The notes: generated by a model from the letters alone, not told the origin. Positions 25,201 through 34,272 are shown, numbered from the stretch's first letter. The stretch: 62,032 nucleotides of DNA from an uncultured Collinsella sp. (GCA_902492755.1 CABUNB010000006.1:1-62032); one strand, 5' to 3'. Numbers and translations are program-made.

Positions 25201-28200
25201 GTCGTGATCGCCCGGCGTGTCGTAGCTGATTGCCTGGAAGGCGACCTTGCCGTCCTTGTCATTCTGGACGGTCTGGATCACGTTGCCATCCTTGTCGAGC
25301 AGCTGGAACGTGAAGTCGCCCCCTGCGAGCTCGCCACCCGTGAAGCGCTTCGTCGCCTTGAGCGTTACCGAGGTCTCCTTCTGGTGGTACGTGTTCGTGA
25401 AGGTCTTGTCTCCACTCGTTACCTGCGGTGTGGCCGTCAGCGAGCCGGTGCCATCGTCCGCGACCGTCACCTTGTAGATGAGCGCATGGGTGTCGTAGAC
25501 CATGCCCGGCTCCGTGCCCGGCTTCTCCGCGATGGTGTAGGTGAAGTCCTTGCTCGCAGCGCCGCCCAGGTTGGAGAGCGCGAACTTGCGCGTGAACTTC
25601 ACCGTGCCATCGGCCTTGTTCGTCGTGGTGCCGAGCACCTTGCCGTCGGCGTCCTTCAGCTCGAACGTGTATTCGCCGCCCTTCAGCTTGGTGTCGTGCG
25701 TGAAGCCCGGCGCGACCGCAACGATCTTGGTCGCCGTCAGCTCCACGGATCCCTTTGCGGTGTAGGTGTTCGTGAAGGTGGGGGCATTGGCCTTGTCACC
25801 ATCGTAGGTAACAGCGGCGTCCAGCTTGCCGGCATTGTCCATGACCTTCACCACGGCATGGTGCACCGTAGCGTCGTAGGTCACGTGGGACAGGTCGCCC
25901 TCCTGTTCCGCGACGGTGTATTTGTACTCGCCGGCCTTGGTGTAGTCGATGGTCGGGAAGGTGACGGTGCCGTCCTCGCTGTTCTTGGCGCTCCGGATGG
26001 GTTGCTTGCCCTTCAGCTGCTCAGCCGTCAGGTCGCCCTCGTACAGGTCGAAGGTGAACTCGCCGCCCTTGAGCGTGGCCGGCGTGTTGTCGGGCTTCAC
26101 ATAGGCCTTCTTCGCCGTGAGCGCCACCGAGGTCTCGGCGGGCTGGTACTTGTTAGTGAAGGTCGGGGCATCGTTCTTGCCGTCATAGGTGACGGTCGCC
26201 TTCGCCTTGTCGCCCTCCGCCTTCACCGAGACGTGAACCTTCACCGCCTTGGTGTCGTAGGTGATAGTCGGATCGGCACCGACGTTCTCCTCCTTGAGTT
26301 TGTAGTCGTACTCGCCGATGGTCAGACCGGTGAGGGCAAGATTGATCTTGCCCTCCTTGTCGTTCTGGACGATCTTGACGGGATTACCCGTGGACGTGTC
26401 GCCTTGGTACAGGCCGAAGGCGAACGCGCCGTCCGTCAGCGCCTTGCCCGCGAGAACTTTCGTGGCCTCGACGGTAACGTCCGTCGTCGGCTTCACGTTG
26501 GTGAAGGTCGGCACGGCCTTATCGCCGCCGTAGGTGACGGTCGCGTCCAGCGTGCCGTTCTTGTTATCGGTAACGCTGACCTTGACCTTCACTTTCTGAC
26601 CGTCGTAGACGATGGTCTGGTCGTTACCGGTAACTTCCTTGATGGTGTACTCGTAGTCACCTGCCTCGGTGTAGTTGATGGGCTGGAAGGTAATGTTGCC
26701 CTTCTCGTCGTTCGTGACGGTCTCAATGGGCGTGCCTTCCGCCTTGTCACCCTTGTACAGAGCGAACGAGAAGTCGTTCCCCGCGAGCGCACCGCCCCTA
26801 AAGCGTTTCTTCGCCGCCAAGGTCACGGAACCCTTCGCAGCATAGCTGTTGATAAAGGTGGCGAGGTTCACCTTGCCGTCCTTGACCTCAGCCTTGATGG
26901 GCTTGGCCTCAGCGTCACCATCCTTCTTCACCGTCACGCCCGTGACGGTCAGCTTGGCGTCCTTATCCTCGACCCTTACCGTGACGGTATAGGTCGAGGC
27001 GTCCATCGTCCAGCCGGCGTTCTGCACGCCGTCCGCTGCGGGATCATCATCAGCGTTGTGCACCTCGGTGAGCGTGAACGTGTACTCGCCCGCCTTGTTG
27101 AACGTCATATTCGAGAAGTCGACCGTCTGGCCCTTGTCCTTGATAATCTTGTCCTTCGTGGCCTTGGACTCCGCGTGCGCGTCGCCCGCCAGGTCGTCCG
27201 ACACACCCAAGTCGCCGGCGGCGATCTTCTGCTGTGTCTCTTCCGTGGCGGTCAGCGTGAACGAGAACGCCTTCTCCGTGCTCTCAACACCGGAGATCTT
27301 CTTCGTCACCTGCGGGGTCAGCTCGTCGCTGGCGTCTGACTTGTAACTGTTCTTGAACGGGACGGTAGGCGTAGCGGGCTTCGCATTGCGACTCGAGACC
27401 GTCTTCACGTAGTTGGTCGTGGTATCGAGGCCCTTAATCGCCTCGGCCGTCAGCGCATCAACGTTGCCGCCCCCGCCAACAAGCGCCGTCACGCCCGGGC
27501 CCTTCGCGATGGTCGTCTCGGTGTAGAGCTGGCCTTTGTTGTCCGGATTCGGCTTCACCGCAATGAGCACGTAGGCGTCACCGGGGTACTCGGTGTCATA
27601 CGTGTATCCACCAGCGTTGGCGCCATGCGCCTCAGACACCTTGTACACATACACCTTGTTGTAGCTCAGCTGCGTGAAGTTCATCTTCAGCTTGCCGGAC
27701 ATCGTGGCGGTCTGCGTATCGTCAGCGTCATCCTTGCCCACGGTGTTCTTGAACGACTTATCGGTATCAGCCGGCTCCGGGGCCGTCGTACCGTTATACG
27801 TCATCGCCTCGATGGTGAACGGGAACATGCCATTCTTCAGCGGGGTACCAACCAGAGTCTTGGTCACATCGATGCCCGCGTAGGTACCAGAGGCCGCATA
27901 GATGTTGGTGAACGCGGCGGCGTCCGTCACCTGCCGGTCGGCATCCGTCGTCGCCTGCTTGTTGTCGTACGCAACCGACGCGGTCAGCTTACCGGTGTGC
28001 TTGCCGTTCTCGATATCGGTCACTGTGTACGTCACCGTGGACGTATGGCCGTCATACGCAATACCAGTCTTATCCGCGTCGGTCGGCTTCGTCTCGTTCA
28101 CATTGAACGTATACGTGCCCGACTTGGTGAACACCAGGTCGCCCGCACCGAAGGTTGCAGAACGCGTCGCGTCACCGGCGCCTGCGATCTCAACCTTAGT

Positions 28201-31200
28201 CGTCAGATCGCCGGTCTCATCGGAGTCGGTAGCCTTCCTCTGGGTAACGACCTTGTTTTTAACCGCATCCCTCGTCGCATCATCCGCCGGCGTCAGGGTG
28301 AAGTCGAACGCATCGCTCGTCTCCCACGCGCGCCCGGTGAACGTCTTTTGCACGTTAACCGGCGCCGACGTCGCCTGGGTCACCGTGTAGGTGTTCTTGA
28401 ACGGGATATATCCGTTGGCGTCCGTCAGCTGCGTGCCGTCGGCCTTCCAATACGTGACCGTGGAGGACAGGCACTTACCCGTCCCAGACTCGTTATCAAC
28501 CTGCTGGTTCTTCACCAGCACGTAGTACACCGTATCGTCGTAGCCCATGCCACTGGACGTCGATGTATCGGAATCCTTGACCTCGGTCACCTTGTACACG
28601 TAGGTGAGGTTCTCGCTCTCCATCGTATAGGTGATCTGCGGGAACGCAGCGATACCGTCGTCATCGTTCTTCGCCGTGGTCGTGGTGGACGTGCACCCCT
28701 TAGGCATGGGGACCTTGCTGGCACCGACGCTGTAGGAGGTGGCGAGCTTGCCGAAATCGATGGCTCCACTCGGCACGGCATCATTCTTCATCCCGCCGAG
28801 TGCCTCGAGCTGGAACGTGAACTTATCCTTCACAAGCGGATTTGCACCGGACTGGTCGGCATACGTCTTCTGCACGTTGAAGGAGATGGTCTTCTCATCG
28901 GTGTTATAGGTGTTCGTGATCTTGGCGATTTTGTCAGCGACCTCGATCGGGTTGTCCTTTTGGCTCATACCGTCGTCGGTGTAGGTCTGCTCCATCTTGA
29001 CTGCCGGCTGCGACAGCGTGCCGTCGCCGTTATCCCTCACCGTCACCGTGACACGGTAGGTAGCGCTCGAATACCCGAACCCGGGCAACCAGTCAGCGTC
29101 GTTTTGAGACGGCGTGGCCTCGGCAATGAGATAGGTGTAGGTGCCGGGCTTGGCGTACTCAATATTGCCGAAGTCGAACGTGTCCCCGTTCTTGACGGTC
29201 TTCACAACCTGCTTCATACCACTCACGGGCGCATCCTTGGCACCGGCGGGCATCGGCGTGCCCTTGTCCGCGCGCAGGTAAATCTTGAAGCTATCGCCAT
29301 CCTTCCAGTCACGGCCCCGGAGCACCTTCTGCGCCCAGAACGCATTGGTGAGCGTCACCGGCGGCTTTACGCTGTAGGTGTTCGTGAATACCAGCTTGTT
29401 GGCTTCGGCCAACGTGCCGTTGGCGTTCTGCTTCGCAATCGTGCCGGAGATGCTGGCGCCCTCGCCGCTCAGGGCGTTGCCGCCCTGCTCGCGCTTGGTC
29501 AGCGTGTAGCCGGCCGGCATCTTATCCGTACCGGTCAGCTCCTGCACCGTGTAGGCGTCGTGCTCGTCGAGACCGTACACGCGGATCGTCTGGCCGGCCG
29601 TGATGGTCTGCTCGCGGCCGTTCGTCAGGTCGAACATATCGCCGACCTGCTTCTCATCGGCCGCGCCCGCCTTCTCGAAGACTGCAGCCTTATACGTCTT
29701 CCCATCAGGCACGGTGAACTTGAAGGTGAACCCCGCATCCGGTTTGCCCGTCAGCCCCTTCGGCACCACGACACTCTTGGTCACCTCGAAGCTTGCCTCG
29801 CGCTTGTTCGCCACGCGCACGCAGGTGGCGCCCGTGAACAGGGCGTTCAGGTTCATGCCACGCAGATCGGCGCGGGCGCCCTTCGCATTAGTGTCACCAA
29901 GCACGTCCTGCGTGATGCCCATACGTAGCCAGCCCGTCTCGGTCTTCAGGCGGTAGGGTTCGCCCTCTTTGGTGGGCCCATACTGGTAGACACGTCCATT
30001 GGCGCCGTACTTGAGATGTACCTCATCCTCGCCACCCTTGGCGTCATTGTTCCAGGAAAGGTTGTCGTTGCCGTCGAGCGTCCCGTCGGACGTCTGGCGC
30101 TGGCCCTTGATCCACGTGAGCGTGTTGTCAATGTCACCCTCTGCGCCAAACTGGCCCAGGCTCTTCAGGAGCGAGCCCACGCCCACGAACGTCGAAACGC
30201 CGTCATCGGGCGTACCAGCATCGGCGTGGACGCCGTAATCGTCCACAATCACCTTGGTGAGCGTGTCGTTAAGCAGGAAGCCCTGGGGCGCCGAGACCTC
30301 CTTTAGGTAGTAGGTGCCCTTCACGAGCGGCTCTTTACCGTCGCTCGTATACGGGAATATGCCCGCACCTTCGAGCTTGACCGGGTTGGCGACCGACCTT
30401 GTCGTCAGGGTGTCGTAGGGGGTCTGTTCGCCATTGAGCACGGCCTTGCCGTTCGCATCCTCAGTCACCTGGGTGGACTTGTACAGGCCGAACTTCGCCC
30501 CGTCAACGGGCTTACCCTCGGAATCGGTCTTCTGCACGAACAGGCGATTCTGGATGTTCGTGACGAGCAGGCGCGTGGCGAACTGCCGCCGGAAATTCTC
30601 CTTGCCGTCGGGGAGGTCATCGCTGAACACGTGGACCGTGTTGTCCATCCTCGCTTCGGCGATGGAGCTCGCCGTTGTGTAGTAGATGGCCACCGTGTAC
30701 TCGGCATCCTTGCGGGCATCACCGCTCAGCAGGTAGTAGTACTTGGAGATATCACCGGGCAGATTTTGAATCTCTACCTGGTACTGGCCGCTCGTGTTGA
30801 GCGTGAAGGCGTGCAGGTCCTTCTTCGCCGCCTCGATAGCGCCGGCCTTGCTCGACTTCTCGGCGAGGGTGTACCCCATTCCCGTCGATGGGTCGCCCGA
30901 CACGGCGTACCAATTGTTCTGATCTTTGATATCTGCGTTTGCGCTTTTATCGCGCTTGAGCACCACAGCGAACAGTATGCCGGACTCCAGGTCGTCGATC
31001 TTGTCGGACTTCGTCAGGTTATCATTTGCCTTGTACACGGTCGACGGCGCGGTGATGGTCTCCTTCGCAGCGGCGAACGCACCGGTCTTCCACACGACGC
31101 TGTCCGCGTCCATACCGCCGCGGTTGATGATGACGCCGCCCGCGTCCTTCTTGTCGCTTGCGGGCACGTACTCGAGCTGCATGTTACCGTCCGTTGCCGT

Positions 31201-32523
31201 GAGGCTCGAGCGGTAACCGTTGGGCGCTTTTGTTTCCTTCAGGAGGTAGTGCTGGTAATGATACTCTTTATAAAGGTCATCGAAGTTGATAACGCCGTTG
31301 TCCACGTTATTTGTGAGCGTCAGTTGTCCATTCGCGTTCGTGGTGCCGGAGCCAAGTAGGTTATTTTGATTAGCGGTCGTGTCAGTGAAGTTCTCGTCTG
31401 TCTTGTACAGCGCGAACTGAGCACCCTCCACCGGACCGCCATCCTGGTCGAACTTGATGATGTCGGACTCGGGCACCGTCACGAGGTTGAACTTGAGCTC
31501 CATGTTGGAGTCGGTGGCGCCGCGCTCCAGGTAGAAGAACTTGAGGGTGTGGTTGGTGCCGTCTTTGAAGGTGTTGCCGTCGAAGCCCGAAGTGCCCTTT
31601 TTCGCCGCCTGGTACTTGCTCAGCAGCGTGCCGTCGCTTTTGTCGTTCACCTTAATGTCGCCCGTATGAAAGTTGATACTCAGACTCGCACGGCTGTGAA
31701 TACCGCCGATATCACCCACGAGGACATCATCGATGAACACCCAGACGTCATCATCGCCGGCGAACTCGAAGGTCATGTCCTTCTTATCGTTCGTCAGGCC
31801 GCCGTTGGGCTGCACGAATCGCGTGGACATTGAGAGGCCGAAGTGGTGGTTGACGTGGTTACCGGCGTTGTCTGCCGTGATGCCATTTTGGACGAGCCGG
31901 CCGCTTTCCTCCTTGAACACCTTGTCTGCCGCATCGAACGGGAAGAACTGACCCCGATGGGACGAATCGCCCACTTTGTCAATGCCCCAGGTGTCATAGA
32001 CGTCGAAGGCATTCTTGTCAGCGTTGTAGGCTGCGTAGTTTTCGGAGCTGTCATAGACGTAGTAGCCGTCCTGAACCTTGAGGAGGCCCGTCACGCCAAA
32101 ATGGGACGTCTTGCCGGTCTGGGCAGAGGAATCGAACAGATAGCGGAGGGAGTCGCCGCCATAGGTACCGGAAAGCTGCGGGTAGCCGTCTGAAAGCGTG
32201 TTGCTGACAATGCCGGGCTGCGGGTTCGTGTTGCCCGTCCAATGGTTGAGCGGTGCATCACCCTGGCCATCGTTAAACTGGAACCGGTGGCTTGCGTTGA
32301 TGCCGCCGTTGCCGGAAACCGACAGATGGTTATCCGGATTCACCCAGTAATCAAACAGGTTAATTGTTGTCCCCGAAGGCGAAGTCGTCGGAACCGTGTG
32401 GTCCGAAATTGCCGCCTCGGCACGAAGCGGCAGGAAGAAACTCGCCGTCAGCGCGATGGCGAGGGCCAGAACAATCGCATATGGCGAGACCGAGCGCAGC
32501 CCGCGACGACGGCCACAAGACAT
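22276..32523 (-). CDS. Giant LPxTG-anchored surface protein with 17 tandem pilin-type domains
   Basis: From ATG 32523 it encodes 3,415 residues. Order: signal peptide (about 1-38, ending AEA), a fibro-slime/PA14-like head (about 80-350, DDDVWVFIDDVLVGDIGG), SpaA-like domains (about 355-470 and 660-770, with GAQFALYK and GAKFGLYK), a Cna-B-like domain (about 912-1050), 17 tandem Spy0128/FctA-type domains (about 1053-3352), a Pro/Thr stalk, LPYTG at 22372-22386, a membrane helix and RRRNR. Most tandem domains show an early Lys, a Glu in a Y..KE-like motif and a closing FTNTY Asn, as expected for Lys-Asn isopeptide bonds. It should be a long, sortase-attached adhesin; no sortase gene is in the window. 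ATG 32523 has only a weak GGTGG site; a much stronger start at 32635 is out of frame because of a G10 run. Confidence 0.9.
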   Translation of the reverse strand: MSCGRRRGLRSVSPYAIVLALAIALTASFFLPLRAEAAISDHTVPTTSPSGTTINLFDYWVNPDNHLSVSGNGGINASHRFQFNDGQGDAPLNHWTGNTNPQPGIVSNTLSDGYPQLSGTYGGDSLRYLFDSSAQTGKTSHFGVTGLLKVQDGYYVYDSSENYAAYNADKNAFDVYDTWGIDKVGDSSHRGQFFPFDAADKVFKEESGRLVQNGITADNAGNHVNHHFGLSMSTRFVQPNGGLTNDKKDMTFEFAGDDDVWVFIDDVLVGDIGGIHSRASLSINFHTGDIKVNDKSDGTLLSKYQAAKKGTSGFDGNTFKDGTNHTLKFFYLERGATDSNMELKFNLVTVPESDIIKFDQDGGPVEGAQFALYKTDENFTDTTANQNNLLGSGTTNANGQLTLTNNVDNGVINFDDLYKEYHYQHYLLKETKAPNGYRSSLTATDGNMQLEYVPASDKKDAGGVIINRGGMDADSVVWKTGAFAAAKETITAPSTVYKANDNLTKSDKIDDLESGILFAVVLKRDKSANADIKDQNNWYAVSGDPSTGMGYTLAEKSSKAGAIEAAKKDLHAFTLNTSGQYQVEIQNLPGDISKYYYLLSGDARKDAEYTVAIYYTTASSIAEARMDNTVHVFSDDLPDGKENFRRQFATRLLVTNIQNRLFVQKTDSEGKPVDGAKFGLYKSTQVTEDANGKAVLNGEQTPYDTLTTRSVANPVKLEGAGIFPYTSDGKEPLVKGTYYLKEVSAPQGFLLNDTLTKVIVDDYGVHADAGTPDDGVSTFVGVGSLLKSLGQFGAEGDIDNTLTWIKGQRQTSDGTLDGNDNLSWNNDAKGGEDEVHLKYGANGRVYQYGPTKEGEPYRLKTETGWLRMGITQDVLGDTNAKGARADLRGMNLNALFTGATCVRVANKREASFEVTKSVVVPKGLTGKPDAGFTFKFTVPDGKTYKAAVFEKAGAADEKQVGDMFDLTNGREQTITAGQTIRVYGLDEHDAYTVQELTGTDKMPAGYTLTKREQGGNALSGEGASISGTIAKQNANGTLAEANKLVFTNTYSVKPPVTLTNAFWAQKVLRGRDWKDGDSFKIYLRADKGTPMPAGAKDAPVSGMKQVVKTVKNGDTFDFGNIEYAKPGTYTYLIAEATPSQNDADWLPGFGYSSATYRVTVTVRDNGDGTLSQPAVKMEQTYTDDGMSQKDNPIEVADKIAKITNTYNTDEKTISFNVQKTYADQSGANPLVKDKFTFQLEALGGMKNDAVPSGAIDFGKLATSYSVGASKVPMPKGCTSTTTTAKNDDDGIAAFPQITYTMESENLTYVYKVTEVKDSDTSTSSGMGYDDTVYYVLVKNQQVDNESGTGKCLSSTVTYWKADGTQLTDANGYIPFKNTYTVTQATSAPVNVQKTFTGRAWETSDAFDFTLTPADDATRDAVKNKVVTQRKATDSDETGDLTTKVEIAGAGDATRSATFGAGDLVFTKSGTYTFNVNETKPTDADKTGIAYDGHTSTVTYTVTDIENGKHTGKLTASVAYDNKQATTDADRQVTDAAAFTNIYAASGTYAGIDVTKTLVGTPLKNGMFPFTIEAMTYNGTTAPEPADTDKSFKNTVGKDDADDTQTATMSGKLKMNFTQLSYNKVYVYKVSEAHGANAGGYTYDTEYPGDAYVLIAVKPNPDNKGQLYTETTIAKGPGVTALVGGGGNVDALTAEAIKGLDTTTNYVKTVSSRNAKPATPTVPFKNSYKSDASDELTPQVTKKISGVESTEKAFSFTLTATEETQQKIAAGDLGVSDDLAGDAHAESKATKDKIIKDKGQTVDFSNMTFNKAGEYTFTLTEVHNADDDPAADGVQNAGWTMDASTYTVTVRVEDKDAKLTVTGVTVKKDGDAEAKPIKAEVKDGKVNLATFINSYAAKGSVTLAAKKRFRGGALAGNDFSFALYKGDKAEGTPIETVTNDEKGNITFQPINYTEAGDYEYTIKEVTGNDQTIVYDGQKVKVKVSVTDNKNGTLDATVTYGGDKAVPTFTNVKPTTDVTVEATKVLAGKALTDGAFAFGLYQGDTSTGNPVKIVQNDKEGKINLALTGLTIGEYDYKLKEENVGADPTITYDTKAVKVHVSVKAEGDKAKATVTYDGKNDAPTFTNKYQPAETSVALTAKKAYVKPDNTPATLKGGEFTFDLYEGDLTAEQLKGKQPIRSAKNSEDGTVTFPTIDYTKAGEYKYTVAEQEGDLSHVTYDATVHHAVVKVMDNAGKLDAAVTYDGDKANAPTFTNTYTAKGSVELTATKIVAVAPGFTHDTKLKGGEYTFELKDADGKVLGTTTNKADGTVKFTRKFALSNLGGAASKDFTYTIAEKPGTEPGMVYDTHALIYKVTVADDGTGSLTATPQVTSGDKTFTNTYHQKETSVTLKATKRFTGGELAGGDFTFQLLDKDGNVIQTVQNDKDGKVAFQAISYDTPGDHDYTIKEVAGNDPTVVYDTKDVKVHIKVSDEKGELKATATYDGEADVPTFTNSKPTTDVTVEATKILTGKDLTADAFTFGLYDQAGNEVAKGTNDRGGKVELAVKNLNLGEYDYTLKEEKAGQSVDGVAYDAKEVKVHVKVEQNQDDNNKTKVTVTYDGTATAPTFNNTYTAKGSVELTATKTIKVADGFDHTTKPADGEFTFDLKDAAGNVIATAKNDANGKVCFTREFQLSDLDGAASKDFTYTIVEQPGAEPGMVYDNHALTYTVTVTDGGNGALNAKAIVTSASGSDTFTNTYQPAATGLALGAQKSYVKKDDNTPIVLKDGEFTFDVYEGKMTAEQLAGAKPVRTATNGADGSVNFDAFSYAKPGTYEYTIVERKGDLAYVTYDDAVHHAVVTVVDNAGTLQASVAYDGTNVTKPSFTNTYEAQATDSGAIALTKSVDVHDGSYQLKAGDFAFELVGSDGSVIQTQKNDAHGKVAFDKLTFDHAGTFTYTVREVQPTGDAPGVPGVTYTGKTYTLTYVVKDNNDGKLAVESSTAKPSKGTENGVTPNTMTFANSYQPGATSYQISGIKVLENTDSATMRTPADGEFTFALIDAATGQEIDRTTNAGIAFTFKAISYTATGSHTYQVKEVAGQDGTITYSDAVLDVTVSVTDDGSGQLTATANKTAADLTFTNTYTPTATTATITGTKALTGRDLAEGEFFFDLKDADGNVVQTVQNGADGTFGFAPLQLDKVGTYVYTVSERAGATANGVTYDTTVFTATVTVTENAETHALEAQVAYSKGGKAADAVAFSNSYAPAATEVKLGASKVLSGEDLKEGQFSFQLKDADGKVLQTAKNAADGTVGFEAISYDKPGTYAYSISEVDDGQKNVTYDAAEHRVTVTVTDDGAGHLVATVTYDGAVAPVFKNTYTPPTTPPTEPPTNSPSKSPVPKEEKPGLPYTGDTSLSPIALGGIAGGAVVLIAAGVILRRRNR
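22468..29367 (-). repeat. Array of 17 tandem isopeptide-type domains within the surface protein
   Basis: The units are mostly 95-150 residues and end in F-x-N-x-Y. Two four-domain cassettes are visible. Units 6-9 begin KGSVTLAAKKRF, PTTDVTVEATKV, ETSVALTAKKAYV and KGSVELTATKI. Units 10-13 begin ETSVTLKATKRF, PTTDVTVEATKI, KGSVELTATKT and ATGLALGAQKSYV. The same four types recur with the last two swapped, which points to duplication followed by recombination between repeats. Confidence 0.8.
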
Positions 32524-32551
32524 GACGGACCACCGCTCGCGCGGCCGGTGT

Positions 32552-32635
32552 TCACCAGGAAGTTCCCTGCTTAGACACCCCCCCCCCGGTAGCAATATTC
32601 ACGAGTCGAGACGTCATCTCTCTGAGCTCCTGCAT
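32552..32635 (-). CDS. Upstream reading frame of the surface-protein gene (OFF-phase N-terminus or leader peptide)
   Basis: ATG 32635 has a textbook ribosome site, GGAGG with 5-nt spacing. It encodes MQELREMTSRLVNIATGGG, runs through the G10 tract, continues VSKQGTSW and stops at 32552. Losing one G, or gaining two, would join this start to the giant frame and place about 40 residues before the signal peptide. Alternatively it is a 27-codon leader whose stop lies 28 nt before the ATG at 32523 and allows re-initiation. The GC hairpin CCCGGG-GAGCG-CCCGGG lies just upstream of the ribosome site. Confidence 0.7.
   Translation of the reverse strand: MQELREMTSRLVNIATGGGVSKQGTSW
32578..32587 (-). 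other. Poly-G tract (G10) at the 5' end of the surface-protein gene
   Basis: Ten consecutive G on the coding strand, the only such run noticed in the window. It lies 16 codons after the well-initiated ATG at 32635 and before the signal peptide. Runs of this length are prone to slipped-strand length changes, and with ten G the upstream frame terminates early. Confidence 0.85.
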
Positions 32636-32745
32636 AATTTCCTCCCCAGTCACACGGCGACCTGCCCGGGCGCTCCCCGGGGGCCGAGGCGGTCTGGCAC
32701 ATGCCCGCGGTCGTTCAAGGAATACCAACCCCAGCATATGTCTCT

Positions 32746-32757
32746 TAAGATATCTTA
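32746..32757. promoter_or_regulatory. AT-rich palindrome in the surface-protein upstream region
   Basis: TAAGATATCTTA is a perfect 12-bp palindrome about 110 nt upstream of ATG 32635, in an AT-rich stretch (32735-32790) that probably holds the promoter. TGTAAT at about 32770 on the minus strand resembles a -10 box, but no convincing -35 was found. Confidence 0.35.
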
Positions 32758-32804
32758 GCCTTTTTCTATTACAGTTTTTGTCTCATTACCGATGAAATCG
32801 GCTC

Positions 32805-32821
32805 AGTCCCTTTGTCACATT
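32805..32821. repeat. Half copy of the GTGACAAAGGG palindrome family
   Basis: AGTCCCTTTGTCACATT stands directly after the stop codon of the minus-strand M20 peptidase gene. The other arm is missing. Confidence 0.55.
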
Positions 32822-34249
32822 CTAGAGCGTGCGGAGCAGGGCGATGAGGAAGCGGGTGCCTTGGAGGTAGGCGCGACGGGTGATGCGCTCGTTGGTGCCG
32901 TGGACGCCGCGGTCGCATTCGTCATCGTCGACCACAAAGGCGGAGAAGCGGATGCACTCGCGGCAAATGCGCTGGTAGTTGGCGGCATCGGTTGCGCCAA
33001 TCACGGTTGAGGGGACGATGCTGACAGGAACCCCGCCCGCCGCCGATGATCCGTTTTCCTCCGTCCCCAAAGGATCGCGGAAATAGTGGGCGGCGATGGT
33101 GCGGACGGCCTCGAGCCCCGGCCCGCCGACACGCGGGGACGGCGAGGGCTCGGAGCTGCCGGGGCCGAGTTCGACCTCCACGCGCCCGGCAAGGCCTGCC
33201 GCGGCAACGGCCTCGCGGCAGCGGGTAGCGACATCGGCCACGCCCGTGCCCTCGAGCATGCGGAAGTTAATGTTGGCCCACATATCCTGCGGCATCACGT
33301 TAGCACCGGTGCTACCGCCCTCGATTTGGGTCGGTGCACAGGTGGTGGTCACGAGCGGATAGAGCTTCTTGCTGGCGAGGCAATCGCGGACAATGGCGCC
33401 CCCGTTGGCGGCAATCTCATCCGCCGTGTAGAGCCCCAGCTCGACAAGCTGCGCGGCAAGCAGATCGGTCACGCGCGTCGGCCACTCGATATCGCAGATT
33501 GCGGCGATGGCACGGCTGAGCACCTCGAGCGACGTGCCGCCGTAGGGGTTGGACGAATGCCCGCCCTCGCTCTTCGTCTTGAGCACGATATCGGCGTAGC
33601 CCTTCTCGGCAAGGTCGGCATGCATAAGCCAGCCCTCGCCCGCGCCGTACTCGGCAGCCGAAACAATACGGTAGTCACCCTCGTCGATCAGGTATTCAAG
33701 TTCAATACCGCGCTCCTCGAGCACGCGACCGATCGCCCCCGCGCCGTACTGCGTGGTTTCCTCGTCCTGGCCAAAAGCCAGCAGCAGGGTGCGCTCGTGC
33801 TCCCAGCCGTGCACCAACGCATACTCAACCGCCTCGAGAATGCCTGCGACCTGGTCCTTCATGTCGATCGCGCCGCGGCCCCAAATGTAGGTGTCGTCCA
33901 CGTGCCCGCTAAAGGGGGCATGTGTCCAGTCGGCCTCGGTACCCGGCACCACGGGGACCACGTCCATGTGGCCCATGAGCATGACGGGGTTGAGCGCAGG
34001 ATCGGAGCCGGCAAGCGTCACCAACAGTGAATGGTCGATGAGCTCAACCTCGCCCGCCGCGAACACGCGCGGCCAGGCCTGCTGCATATAGGCGCGCAGA
34101 TCGGCAAACGGCCGCCAGTCCACCGCCTCGGCATCCATACTCGAGATGGTCGGAAACGACAGCACGCGGCCCAGGCGCTTGCACGCGCCAGCCTCGTCCA
34201 GATCGGCAAAATCATCCTCATGCGCAAAGAAGCGCCAAACCTCGGCCAT
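32822..34249 (-). CDS. M20-family metallopeptidase (carboxypeptidase S-like)
   Basis: A 475-residue zinc peptidase. Zinc and catalytic motifs are in order: MGHMDVVPV, GRGAIDMKD, GQDEETTQYGAG, the dimerisation-domain EGGHSSNPYGG, and a late H in DRGVHGTNE. It has no signal peptide. It sits directly downstream of an amino-acid ABC transporter, suggesting hydrolysis of imported peptides or N-blocked amino acids, but the substrate is unknown. Confidence 0.87.
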   Translation of the reverse strand: MAEVWRFFAHEDDFADLDEAGACKRLGRVLSFPTISSMDAEAVDWRPFADLRAYMQQAWPRVFAAGEVELIDHSLLVTLAGSDPALNPVMLMGHMDVVPVVPGTEADWTHAPFSGHVDDTYIWGRGAIDMKDQVAGILEAVEYALVHGWEHERTLLLAFGQDEETTQYGAGAIGRVLEERGIELEYLIDEGDYRIVSAAEYGAGEGWLMHADLAEKGYADIVLKTKSEGGHSSNPYGGTSLEVLSRAIAAICDIEWPTRVTDLLAAQLVELGLYTADEIAANGGAIVRDCLASKKLYPLVTTTCAPTQIEGGSTGANVMPQDMWANINFRMLEGTGVADVATRCREAVAAAGLAGRVEVELGPGSSEPSPSPRVGGPGLEAVRTIAAHYFRDPLGTEENGSSAAGGVPVSIVPSTVIGATDAANYQRICRECIRFSAFVVDDDECDRGVHGTNERITRRAYLQGTRFLIALLRTL

Positions 34250-34272
34250 GACATCCTTTCGATTGCGACGAC

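Noticed and set aside
22525..29928. Very long open frames (up to about 770 codons) on the plus strand opposite the surface-protein gene
   Set aside because: They mirror the repeat structure of the sense gene, are rich in Arg, Val and Leu as expected from antisense reading of GC-rich codons, lack ribosome sites and match no family.
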